From contig NZ_JACIJG010000003.1 of assembly GCF_014199265.1 (NCBI RefSeq), forward strand, positions 1 to 64,000: a stretch of 64,000 nt of DNA. The letters run 5' to 3'. Within the stretch, counting starts at the first letter, position 1. Each line of letters begins with the position of its first letter. Below are positions 44,207 to 52,615 of this stretch, piece by piece. The notes under the pieces were generated by a model. That model was not told the origin of the DNA, did not search any database, and saw nothing but the letters and a program-made list of their open reading frames with translations. A program made the position numbers and the translations under genes. The stretch comes from Brucella daejeonensis. GTDB lineage: Bacteria > Pseudomonadota > Alphaproteobacteria > Rhizobiales > Rhizobiaceae.

Positions 44207-45199
44207 ATGCAGCGCTTCATCAACAATCCGGACGAAGTCGTTGAGGACACGGTCAAGGGTTTTGTCAAAGCTCATTCCGACATCGTTCGGCTTGCCGAAA
44301 ACCCGCGCGTGATTGCCGCTACAGGCGCGCCGATTGCAGGCAAGGTCGGCGTCGTTACGGGCGGCGGCTCGGGGCACGAACCGGCGTTCATCGGCTATAC
44401 CGGCAAAAACATGCTCGATGCCGTCGCGGTTGGTGAACTGTTCTCCTCGCCAACCGCCAAGAGCTTCTACGACGCCATCCGCGAGGCCAACGGCGGCAAG
44501 GGCGTTATCGTTCTCTACGGCAACTATGCCGGTGACAACATGAACGTGAAGATGGCGATCAAGCTTGCCGCCAAGGACGGTATCGAAGTGGCGACGGTCG
44601 TCGCGAACGACGATGTCTGCTCCGCTCCGGCCGACGAGCGCGAGAAACGTCGTGGCGTGGCGGGCGAAATCTTCATGTGGAAGGCAGGCGGCGCGAAGGC
44701 TGCAACAGGCGCCACACTCGATGAGGTTCGCGCGACGGCGCAAAAAGCCATCGACAATTGTCGCTCGATCGGCGTCGGACTTGGACCGTGCACCCTGCCT
44801 GCCGTGGGACATCCCAATTTCGAGATCGCACCGGGAACGATGGAAGTCGGCATCGGCCATCATGGCGAGCCGGGCGTGCGGGTCGAACCGCTCAAATCGG
44901 CAGCCGAGGTGGCCAGAGATATGTGTCACATCGTGCTCGACGATCATGGGCTTGCCGAAGGCACGGAAGTGGCCGTCCTCATTTCCGGCCTGGGCGCAAC
45001 GCCGCTCAACGAGCTTTATATTCTCAACGATACGATCGAGTCCGAAATCAGTGGGCGCGGGCTGAAAATTCACCGCACCTATATCGGCAATTATTTCACC
45101 TCGCTTGAAATGGTCGGAGCCACGCTGACGGTGATGGCGCTTGACGATGAGCTGAAGGAACTGCTCGATGTCGAAGTAAAGTGCACCGCCATTCTGTAA
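44207..45199 (+). CDS. DhaK-type ketose kinase subunit
   Basis: A 330-residue DhaK subunit that binds dihydroxyacetone or a related ketose covalently. VGVVTGGGSGHEPAFIGYTG forms the substrate site, and the hemiaminal histidine lies in GIGHHGEPG (His 219). The start MQRFINNPDEVVEDTVKGFV is typical. Its partner is the DhaL gene 12 bases downstream. In this context the substrate may be a tetrulose (erythrulose) rather than dihydroxyacetone, as for the erythrulose kinases of tetritol pathways; this is inference. Confidence 0.93.
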   Translation: MQRFINNPDEVVEDTVKGFVKAHSDIVRLAENPRVIAATGAPIAGKVGVVTGGGSGHEPAFIGYTGKNMLDAVAVGELFSSPTAKSFYDAIREANGGKGVIVLYGNYAGDNMNVKMAIKLAAKDGIEVATVVANDDVCSAPADEREKRRGVAGEIFMWKAGGAKAATGATLDEVRATAQKAIDNCRSIGVGLGPCTLPAVGHPNFEIAPGTMEVGIGHHGEPGVRVEPLKSAAEVARDMCHIVLDDHGLAEGTEVAVLISGLGATPLNELYILNDTIESEISGRGLKIHRTYIGNYFTSLEMVGATLTVMALDDELKELLDVEVKCTAIL

Positions 45200-45211
45200 G
45201 GAAGAGAACCC

Positions 45212-45853
45212 GTGCAAACACTCAATAACGCGAAAGCCGGAGATATCGTACTGGCGATGGCGGAGCGCATTGTCGAAAACCGCGCCTATCTCAGCGAAAT
45301 CGACGGGAAGATCGGCGACGGCGATCACGGCGTCAACATGGCCAAGGGCTTCAACATGGCCGCCGAACGCCTGAAGGGGCAAAACGAAACCCTTTCCGCA
45401 TCCCTCGATACGCTCGGAACCGTGCTCATGACCGAGATCGGCGGCTCGATGGGACCGCTTTACGGAGTGATGTTTACCGAATTTGCCGAGAAAATCGACG
45501 GCGTGGACAATATCGACCCCGCCGCCTTCAGCCATATGCTTCATGCCGGACTGGAAGGCATTCAGGCAATCGGTTCCGCCAAGGTGGGCGACAAGACCCT
45601 GCTGGACACGCTTGTGCCCGCAGTCGAAGCCTTCGATGAGGCCAACGCCAGTGGAAAGTCCTTTGGAGAAGCGCTTCAGGCTCTTATTGCCGCGGCTGAA
45701 AAAGGCCGCGATTCCACAATCGACCTGGTTGCGAAGATCGGCCGCGCCAGCCGCCTTGGCGAGCGTTCGCTGGGCGTTCTCGATGCAGGGGCGACCTCCT
45801 GCGCGATCATTCTGACAGAACTTGCCAACGGCGCACGCGAACGCCTGCAATAG
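45212..45853 (+). CDS. DhaL-type nucleotide-binding kinase subunit (first copy)
   Basis: A 213-residue all-helical subunit carrying ADP/ATP and Mg. The Asp cluster is IDGKIGDGDHGVNMAKG, with GGSMGPLYG and TLLDTLVPAVEAF and the C-terminal RASRLGERSLGVLDAGATSC. GTG start with GGAAGAGAAC upstream. No DhaM/PTS gene is seen, so whether ATP or a distant PTS supplies the phosphate is open. Confidence 0.9.
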   Translation: MQTLNNAKAGDIVLAMAERIVENRAYLSEIDGKIGDGDHGVNMAKGFNMAAERLKGQNETLSASLDTLGTVLMTEIGGSMGPLYGVMFTEFAEKIDGVDNIDPAAFSHMLHAGLEGIQAIGSAKVGDKTLLDTLVPAVEAFDEANASGKSFGEALQALIAAAEKGRDSTIDLVAKIGRASRLGERSLGVLDAGATSCAIILTELANGARERLQ

Positions 45854-45860
45854 ATTTCCG

Positions 45861-45882
45861 AAAGGCCCGCATCGCAGGGCCT
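45861..45882 (+). terminator. Weak hairpin after first dhaL
   Basis: Arms AAGGCCC / GGGCCTT around GCATCGCA, followed by CCGGTTC; partial terminator at best. Confidence 0.5.
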
Positions 45883-45903
45883 TCCGGTTCTCCGACACTC
45901 AGA

Positions 45904-45943
45904 GCATGATCCCCAAAAGCGGGAGCCGTTTTGGGGATCATGC
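45904..45943. repeat. Perfect Rhizobiales REP-type palindrome
   Basis: Arms GCATGATCCCCAAAA (45904-45918) and TTTTGGGGATCATGC (45929-45943) are exact inverted repeats, the common rhizobial intergenic module. It lies upstream of the SorC-DhaK gene and could also serve as a hairpin insulating it from the first dhaL. Confidence 0.75.
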
Positions 45944-46043
45944 CCAGACAAAGAGTTAGCGCCAGCCAGACGCAAACAAAAACATTGTATTGCGGGGCCA
46001 GCCGGTCGATAGAAGAAAGACCAGGGAGACAAGCGCGAACGAG

Positions 46044-48128
46044 ATGGCGTCACCAGCAAAAACAACCGCAGGCAAAGCCGGACAGGCAGAACCGGCCGAA
46101 GGCATTCCGCTGCGATATGGTGACGATCCCTATGTCTGGGCGTGCTGGCTTTATTATGAAGACGGGCGCACACAGGGCGAAATCGCCGAAATCATGGGCA
46201 TATCGCGAGCAACCGTAAACAGTTATCTCGCGGATGCGCGCAGCCGTGGCATCGTCAATATTTCCATCGAACCGGCACGTCTCAGTTCCCTTGCCATCGC
46301 GCAGGAACTCAAACGCCATTTCGGGCTGAGCGACTGCCTTGTGGTGCCGAACGATGATGGTTCGCGAGCGCTTATCGACCGGCTTGGAACAGCCGCCGCG
46401 CAGGCGATTTCCAGGCTCCTGAAATCAGGAGATACGCTGGCCGTCGCCTGGGGACGTACTGTTCTCTCCATTGCCGAGAATACCCGTATATCCAACCTGC
46501 AGGACGTGACCATCGTGCAGGCGACGGGCGGCACACGCGCCAGTTTCAGCTATACGCCCGAACTTTGCGCAGCAGCCATGGCACGGGCGACGAACGCCCG
46601 TCTCGTCAACATCGCGGCCCCCGCCATCGTATCCAGCCCCGAATTGAAGACGGCCATTCTCGACGAACCGATCATCGCGGAGCAATTCGAAGCGCTGAAC
46701 CACGCCAACAAGGCGCTGTTCGGGATTTCCTCGCTGCGCCCGAACTCGACGATCCATACGAGCGGCTTCTTTGAAAATGTTTCGATACAGGAATATCTGG
46801 CCAAGAATGCCGTCGGTGTCGTGGCGGGGCGTTTCATCGACGCTTACGGACAACCCGTGTCAGGCCCCCTCGATGACAGGACCATCGGCATAACGCTCGA
46901 CATGCTGCATAAAATCTCGATGCGCATCGCAGTCGCCGGTGGCTTCGACAAGGTTCCGGCAATTCTCGCCGCTTTGCGCGGTGGCTATATCAATGTGCTG
47001 GTTACCGATGCCGCAACAGGCCGGGGCATCCTCAATGCCGATGGCGTGACCGGGATCGACAGCAAGCTGTCCCAGAAACTGCGCCCCGAGCCGGCGGCAA
47101 ACATATCCAGCCATTATCGCACCCACATCAAGAAGTTCCTGAACAGCCCCGACGACGTGGTAGAGGAAATGCTCGACGGCGCCACCAAGGCCCATCAAGC
47201 CTACCTGACCCCGATCAACGGGGCGAAACGCGCCCTTGTCGCGCGTTGCGGTCCCCGTCCGGGCAAGGTGGGGCTGGTGATCGGCGGCGGTTCGGGCCAC
47301 GAGCCGTGCTTTCTGGGCTATGTGGGCAAAGGGCTTGCCGATGCGGTGGCCATCGGCAATGTCTTTTCCTCCCCTCCGCCCGCCCCCATTTTGGAATGCG
47401 CGAAGGCTGCTTCCGGCGGCGAAGGCATCCTCTTCGTCTATGGCAACTATGTCGGCGATGTCATGAATTTCGAAATGGCGGCCGAAATGGCGCAGGAAGC
47501 CGACATACCGACACGGACAGTGTTGACGACCGACGACATCTCCTCCTCTCCGGTAGAGGACCGGGACGGACGCCGCGGCGTCGCCGGAAACTTCTTCATC
47601 TTCAAGGTAGCAGGTGCGGCCTGCGATCGCGGTCTGTCGCTGGAAGCGTGCGAAGCGGTGACACGCAAGGCCAACCGGCGCACCTATACGATGGGCGTCG
47701 CCCTCGAACCCTGTTCCCTGCCGCAGACGCGGCGGCACAATTTCGAGATCGGGGCCGAAGAAATGGAAATCGGCATGGGTATTCATGGCGAGCGCGGGGT
47801 CGTCCGCGAAAAAATGATGCCCGCGGATGCCATCGTCGATCACATCATGGACCGGATTTTTGCCGAAATGAATGCCTCGCCCGGAGACAGGGTTGCGGTG
47901 CTCGTCAACTCCTTCGGCTCGACCCCACTGATGGAGCTTTACATTCTGTTCCGGCGGGTCGAACAGCGGCTGAGCGCCAAGCAGATAAGGATCGAAGCCA
48001 ACTGGGTCGGGCATTACTGCACATCGCTTGATATGAATGGAGCGTCCATCTCCATCATGCATCTCGATCAGGAACTGTCCGATCTTCTGTCACACCCTTG
48101 CGATACCGCTTTTCTTCGGGTCAACTGA
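46044..48128 (+). CDS. SorC-family regulator fused to a DhaK kinase domain
   Basis: A 694-residue fusion. Residues about 30-75 form an HTH (DGRTQGEIAEIMGISRATVNSYLADAR). About 80-345 is the SorC/DeoR-type sugar-binding domain (GDTLAVAWGRTVLSIAENT, VAGRFIDAYGQPV, GILNADGVT). About 365-694 is a complete DhaK domain with LVIGGGSGHEPCFLGYVG and the covalent-substrate His in GMGIHGERG (about 581). All DhaK active-site marks remain, so this is not a dead domain by eye. A ketose may thus be bound or phosphorylated on the same chain that binds DNA. ATG 46044 is the first plausible start; its Shine-Dalgarno is weak. Confidence 0.88.
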   Translation: MASPAKTTAGKAGQAEPAEGIPLRYGDDPYVWACWLYYEDGRTQGEIAEIMGISRATVNSYLADARSRGIVNISIEPARLSSLAIAQELKRHFGLSDCLVVPNDDGSRALIDRLGTAAAQAISRLLKSGDTLAVAWGRTVLSIAENTRISNLQDVTIVQATGGTRASFSYTPELCAAAMARATNARLVNIAAPAIVSSPELKTAILDEPIIAEQFEALNHANKALFGISSLRPNSTIHTSGFFENVSIQEYLAKNAVGVVAGRFIDAYGQPVSGPLDDRTIGITLDMLHKISMRIAVAGGFDKVPAILAALRGGYINVLVTDAATGRGILNADGVTGIDSKLSQKLRPEPAANISSHYRTHIKKFLNSPDDVVEEMLDGATKAHQAYLTPINGAKRALVARCGPRPGKVGLVIGGGSGHEPCFLGYVGKGLADAVAIGNVFSSPPPAPILECAKAASGGEGILFVYGNYVGDVMNFEMAAEMAQEADIPTRTVLTTDDISSSPVEDRDGRRGVAGNFFIFKVAGAACDRGLSLEACEAVTRKANRRTYTMGVALEPCSLPQTRRHNFEIGAEEMEIGMGIHGERGVVREKMMPADAIVDHIMDRIFAEMNASPGDRVAVLVNSFGSTPLMELYILFRRVEQRLSAKQIRIEANWVGHYCTSLDMNGASISIMHLDQELSDLLSHPCDTAFLRVN

Positions 48129-48179
48129 ACTATGCCGCCCCGGCGGCTTCATGAATTCCAGATCGTCTGGGAGGTAAAA

Positions 48180-48827
48180 ATGCAGGAAACTGCAGCGCGT
48201 CGCCTTAGCCGAATGTTCCAACTCATCGCCTTTTCCATCAAGGAGGAAAAGGAACGCCTGTCCGACCTCGACGGCGCCATCGGCGATGCAGACCACGGCA
48301 TTACCATGGCGCTCGGCTTTTCGGCTGTAACCGGCGCGCTTGCCAAGGCCGATCTGGAACAGACCCTGCCTTCTGAAATCTTCGCCATCGCCGCTTCGGC
48401 TTTCCTGGATGCCGTGGGCGCGTCGACAGGTCCGTTATACGCTTCTGCATTTCGCAGCGCCTCCAAAGCGTTGAAAGCGCATGAGACGCTGGACACCGAA
48501 GGACAGGTTGCCATCATCGAGGCGATGACGCAGGGCATTCAGGACCGCGGAAAAGGACAGCGCGGCGACAAGACCATGCTCGATGCCTGGATACCGGCTG
48601 CGGAAGCGGCGGAAAAAGCGCGGTCGTCCGGTCTTTCCGGCTCGCAAATGTGGGCCCGGATACTCGATGCGGCGGAAAAGGGCGCGGATTCGACCCGCTC
48701 CATGGTCGCAACCAGAGGCCGCGCCGCGCGACTGGGAGAGCGTTCGCTCGGGCATATCGATCCGGGGGCGGCTTCCGCCATTATAATCCTGAGTGCCATG
48801 CGGGATAGCCTTGCCGATGCCGGCTAG
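48180..48827 (+). CDS. DhaL-type nucleotide-binding kinase subunit (second copy)
   Basis: A 215-residue DhaL, 51 bases after the fusion gene and probably its partner. The Asp cluster is LDGAIGDADHGITMALG (ADADHG-like, as in PTS-type DhaL), then GASTGPLYASAF, GDKTMLDAWIPAAEAA and RAARLGERSLGHIDPGA. GGGAGGTAAAA precedes the ATG; a start 16 codons upstream is rejected. Divergence from the first DhaL suggests an old duplication rather than a recent one. Confidence 0.9.
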   Translation: MQETAARRLSRMFQLIAFSIKEEKERLSDLDGAIGDADHGITMALGFSAVTGALAKADLEQTLPSEIFAIAASAFLDAVGASTGPLYASAFRSASKALKAHETLDTEGQVAIIEAMTQGIQDRGKGQRGDKTMLDAWIPAAEAAEKARSSGLSGSQMWARILDAAEKGADSTRSMVATRGRAARLGERSLGHIDPGAASAIIILSAMRDSLADAG

Positions 48828-48828
48828 A

Positions 48829-48931
48829 GCGGTTCCGGTTCAAATGGAATCGTTGGAACCGCTCTATCTATTTGTTTTTACGCATTTCCGGGCGCAAAAC
48901 CGGTTTCCACTTTTGCTGGAAATGCTCTAAG
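48829..48931. repeat. Rhizobiales-type GAGCGGTTCC palindrome pair
   Basis: GAGCGGTTCC ... GGAACCGCTC is followed by TATCTATTTGTTTTTACGC and GGTTTCCACTTTTGCTGGAA. Same family as 23026-23084. It probably also acts as an end hairpin for the operon. Confidence 0.65.
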
Positions 48932-48956
48932 CAGGGCGCTCCGAGCCTCGATATTA

Positions 48957-50588
48957 TTAAGCTTTATTGGCCGACAAGGCGTGTTTTCCAGCCGACAGAA
49001 TTTCCGGAGCAGCACCGCGACTTTGCTTGATTTCTATGTGATAGCGCATGAAATCCACAGCCGGCAACGGCTTGGAAAACAGCCACCCTTGTGCGAAATG
49101 CACGCCACGCTCCTTAAGAAAGGCCGCCTGTTCTTCCGTCTCGACACCTTCCGCCACTGAAAACAGACCAAGCGCATGGGCAAGTTCAATGATGTGCAGG
49201 ATGACGGAACTCGTCGCGGCCTGCGTTCCGATCGTATCGACGAAGGATTTGTCTATCTTGAGCGCGTCCAGCGGCAGTGTTTGCAGGTATTGCAAGCTGG
49301 AATAGCCGGTGCCGAAATCGTCTATGGCAATGGAATGGCCCGCCTTGCGGGCTCTTTCAAGCGTGTGGCTTGCGGAATTGACGTCGAGAAACCCCCGCTC
49401 GGTCGCCTCCAGCCAGATCTGCTCCTTGCGAATATCGGTTCGGTCCAGTTTTTCCGCCACCAGATCGACGATCCTGCCCGATTGAATGTCCGAAGAACAC
49501 ACATTGATCGCGATGTGAAGGGTCCGGTCCCCTGCCAGGAACGAGCTCATATCGGCAATGACCGCGTCGATGACGAGATCCGTAATCGGCGCGATCTGCC
49601 CTGTTTCTTCGGCCAGCGGTATGAACAGGTCAGGCCTGACCAGAGAGCCGTCGGGCCGCTTCCAGCGTACCAGTGCTTCAGCGCCGACGCATATTCCCGT
49701 CTTCAGATCGACGATAGGCTGGTAATGAACCATGAACTCGCGTTTGCTGATCGCCAGATCGAGTTCCGCCCGAAGCGACAGGCGGCGCTTCGAAAGCCAG
49801 AAGACCGCGCAAAGCAGAAGCAGCGACAACAGTGCTCCGGCGGGCAGGAAAACGATCAATTCCTGCCACAGGCGGGGAACAAGTCTGGCACGCGGTTCTA
49901 TTACCACCGCCGACAGACCGTCACTTTGAGCGACGCCCGCCAATGAGGAAGCATAAATACCGCTCTTCTCGTTGGCGGCAAGCGATGCGACCAGATCACG
50001 GTCCGGATTGTTGCGCATACTGATGATCTCGCCACGATCGTTCAGCAGGGCGATTGCGATTTCGTCATCGATAACGAGATCGATGAAATAGGATGGCGTT
50101 ATGAGAACGTTATAACTTCCCATTGCCACTGCCGTCGTCTGTTGGCCGAGACTGGCATCCGGCGTTACGCGCAAGACGACACCCAAGCCGTCCGGGGTAG
50201 TGAAGTCGGCCGGCAGGCCTTCGACATGCTGCGTTGTCACGCCCCATGAAGTACATTTCAGAAGACCATTTTCGAAATAGCCGATTTCTTCCACGGCCGG
50301 GGTATTGATCGTCTGGCTGCGCATCAGCGCGATGTGCTCTCCCGAACAGGGAGGCAAGTCCGCATGTATCATCACCTCCATCACCTGCCGGGCATCCTGA
50401 AAGGTCGTCCTTGCGCGGAAAACTGCTCGCTCAGCGATCTGCGAAAGAAGAGACAGTTCTTTCTGACTTGCAAGGTGATAGGAGACCCAGCTCATCGTAG
50501 CCATGGGAACCACGGTCCCGACCAGCGCGAGCAACAAACCGATAATGACTACTCTCCCTCGCCGGGAAGATATTATCTGGTTTGCCAT
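48957..50588 (-). CDS. CSS-motif sensor EAL phosphodiesterase (cyclic-di-GMP)
   Basis: A 543-residue membrane protein. A helix at about 12-36, a periplasmic CSS domain (about 40-235) with Cys in LPPCSGEHIAL and KCTSWG (CTS in place of CSS), a second helix at about 240-262, then an EAL domain (about 275-530). Catalytic marks GAEALVRWKRPDG, IAINVCSSDIQ, WLEATERG, IDDFGTGYSSL, LKIDKSFV and VAEGVE are intact, so c-di-GMP hydrolysis is expected. CSS-EAL enzymes are redox-controlled through the periplasmic cysteine pair. It is convergent with the sugar-alcohol locus. Confidence 0.93.
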   Translation of the reverse strand: MANQIISSRRGRVVIIGLLLALVGTVVPMATMSWVSYHLASQKELSLLSQIAERAVFRARTTFQDARQVMEVMIHADLPPCSGEHIALMRSQTINTPAVEEIGYFENGLLKCTSWGVTTQHVEGLPADFTTPDGLGVVLRVTPDASLGQQTTAVAMGSYNVLITPSYFIDLVIDDEIAIALLNDRGEIISMRNNPDRDLVASLAANEKSGIYASSLAGVAQSDGLSAVVIEPRARLVPRLWQELIVFLPAGALLSLLLLCAVFWLSKRRLSLRAELDLAISKREFMVHYQPIVDLKTGICVGAEALVRWKRPDGSLVRPDLFIPLAEETGQIAPITDLVIDAVIADMSSFLAGDRTLHIAINVCSSDIQSGRIVDLVAEKLDRTDIRKEQIWLEATERGFLDVNSASHTLERARKAGHSIAIDDFGTGYSSLQYLQTLPLDALKIDKSFVDTIGTQAATSSVILHIIELAHALGLFSVAEGVETEEQAAFLKERGVHFAQGWLFSKPLPAVDFMRYHIEIKQSRGAAPEILSAGKHALSANKA

Positions 50589-50836
50589 CTGTTACTTCCG
50601 CTCCTTCAGGAAGTTCTCGACGACATGGAGACAGCCCGCACGGTTCACCCCGAGAGAGGAACTGCGCGGAATTTTCTCACTGCAAATACGGCGCGCCAAT
50701 CTTGTTCAACTATAATAGAAGTCACCTTCCGCAGTAAAAATTCTTCCCGCACAGTTTCCTTCCCCTTGCGGGCAGGAATGTAACGCCGCTTCCAATCAAG
50801 CGGTGCTATCAGTTCTCACCAATTCACCAGATACAA

Positions 50837-50976
50837 GAGCCTGTTCCGAAAGTCGCCATGAGTGGCTGCAATGGCAATTTCTTGCGTTCCGGTGCTCATG
50901 TACGTCCAGTACATTGTGCTCCGGTACTCGAAAATCACCATTTTCGCACACATAGGCCGCTTTTTGATTCAGGCTC
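50837..50976. repeat. 140-bp palindromic repeat, second copy
   Basis: From GAGCCTGTTCCGAAAGTCGC to TTTTTGATTCAGGCTC; near-identical to 22160-22301, including the central GTGCTCATGTACGT. It lies in the long gap before the TAXI-TRAP operon. Confidence 0.85.
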
Positions 50977-51203
50977 TAAAGCCGAATCCCTCAATGGATT
51001 GCATATCCTATAAAAAAGACAGGATTGAAAAATTATCATAAACATTAGACACCATCAATACATATTGTTATTGTAAAAATGTGGATATATTTAATAATCT
51101 CTTTATTTAGGCATCACTTATTATAAAAAATCAATCGCCACTACTTTCTTGAGGTCAACCAAAATTCTGTTCACACGAACCGATACTCCATTGCAGGAAC
51201 CCC
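50977..51203. other. AT-rich spacer
   Basis: The stretch 51000-51170 is markedly AT-rich compared with the rest of the window (runs such as TAAACATTAGACACCATCAA and TTTAATAATCTCTTTATTTA). No open frame or RNA recognised. It could be a region recently brought in or held by a nucleoid protein. Confidence 0.45.
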
Positions 51204-51313
51204 GAACCTGAATCGAAAAGCGGCCTATGCATGCGAAATGGTGATTTTCGGGTGCCGGGAGGCAGCAGATTGCCAATTGCGGCCACTCATGGCGATTTCT
51301 GGAACAGGCACTC
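51204..51313. repeat. Degenerate inverted copy of the 140-bp repeat
   Basis: GAACCTGAATCGAAAAGCGGC ... GGTGATTTTCGGGTGCCGG ... GGCGATTTCTGGAACAGGC is the reverse complement of the repeat at 50837-50976 with the centre lost. From 51314 to 51547 I see only the leader of the next operon, with CCCCCAAAAACATTTT near 51392. Confidence 0.65.
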
Positions 51314-51547
51314 AGACTTCGTGGCGCTTGCCGAAGCCTTTCTTCTCCCGTTCGCCAGCATTTGAAGGATTCTCCGGAAAAAAATAATAACCCCCAAAAA
51401 CATTTTGGATTCTTAGGATCATGCTGTAGGTTTCAGCCGATTCAGGAGGCGGATATATGGGGGTTTCGGTGAAGAGGCGGTCTGTCAATTCACCGCTTTG
51501 CCATAGCCATTGCGCTGCGATAGCGGCTATTGAAGTGAGGAGGAAAC

Positions 51548-52501
51548 ATGTATTTTTTTAACAGGAAAGTGGCGGTGTCCCTGGCGACAGCGCTCGGGCT
51601 CGTTCTCGGTGCGGCTCAGGCGCAGGCCGAAGAATTCGTGAATATTCTGACGGGCGGCACGAGCGGCGTTTATTATCCTCTTGGCGTTGCCATGGAGAAG
51701 ATTTACTCGGACATCCCCGATGTGCGTCCGTCGGTTCAGGCGACCAAAGCGTCGATTGAAAACATCAACCTGATCAACAGTGGACGTGGAGAAGTAGCGT
51801 TCACGCTCGGGGATTCCCTGCGCAATGCGTATGAAGGCAACGAGGCGGCGGGTTTCAAGAAGAAGCTCACCAATCTCAGCACTCTGGCCGCGATCTATCC
51901 GAACTATGTCCAGATCGTTGCCTCGAAGGAATCCGGCATCAAGACGCTGGCCGACCTGAAAGGGAAGCGGCTTTCCGTCGGAGCGCCCAAATCCGGCACC
52001 GAATTGAATGCGCGAACCATACTTGAAGCCGCCGGGCTTTCCTACGACGACCTCGGCAAGATCGAATATCTGCCCTTCGCGGAATCGGTCGAACTGATGA
52101 AGAACCGGCAACTGGATGCCACCCTGCAATCTTCGGGCCTTGGCGTCGCCTCGCTGCGCGATCTTGCCAATTCGGTGGATATCAATGTGGTTGAGGTTCC
52201 GGCAGAGGTGATCGAGAAAATCGGCTCTCCCTATCAGGTCAACACGATCCCCGCCAACACCTATAGCGGGCAGGATAAGGACGTCGTGACCGCTTCGGTG
52301 ATCAATTATCTGATCGTGCGTCCGGACATGGACGAAGAGCTGGTCTATCAGATGACCAAGCGCCTGTTTGAGAATCTCGATCAGCTGGCTGCCGCTCATG
52401 CATCGGCCAAGGCGATCAAGCTCGACAAGAGCACGATCGTTTCACCGGTTCCGATCCATCCCGGCGCAATGCGTTACTATAAGGAAAAGGGCATCGAATA
52501 A
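51548..52501 (+). CDS. TAXI-family TRAP transporter solute-binding protein
   Basis: A 317-residue periplasmic protein. A Sec signal (about 1-27, AAQAQAEE) is followed by the TAXI pattern FVNILTGGTSGVYYPLGVAMEKIYS, GRGEVAFTLGDSLRNAYEG and GLSYDDLGKIEYLPFAESVELMKNRQLDATL. GAGGAGGAAAC precedes the ATG. It delivers its ligand (for known members often glutamate or other carboxylates) to the fused permease downstream. A strong hairpin follows. Confidence 0.92.
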   Translation: MYFFNRKVAVSLATALGLVLGAAQAQAEEFVNILTGGTSGVYYPLGVAMEKIYSDIPDVRPSVQATKASIENINLINSGRGEVAFTLGDSLRNAYEGNEAAGFKKKLTNLSTLAAIYPNYVQIVASKESGIKTLADLKGKRLSVGAPKSGTELNARTILEAAGLSYDDLGKIEYLPFAESVELMKNRQLDATLQSSGLGVASLRDLANSVDINVVEVPAEVIEKIGSPYQVNTIPANTYSGQDKDVVTASVINYLIVRPDMDEELVYQMTKRLFENLDQLAAAHASAKAIKLDKSTIVSPVPIHPGAMRYYKEKGIE

Positions 52502-52547
52502 TCTCCGGCATGTGCCGAGAGATTTGTTGCCTGTCCACACGGCAAAC

Positions 52548-52570
52548 GCCCGGGTAGCACCTACCCGGGC
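52548..52570 (+). promoter_or_regulatory. Intercistronic hairpin after TAXI binding-protein gene
   Basis: Perfect 10-bp arms GCCCGGGTAG / CTACCCGGGC around CAC; only GCTCTTCG follows, so not a full terminator. Confidence 0.75.
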
Positions 52571-52615
52571 GCTCTTCGATTTTTATCAGATGACTGACCC
52601 GACGAAAGTTCGTTT

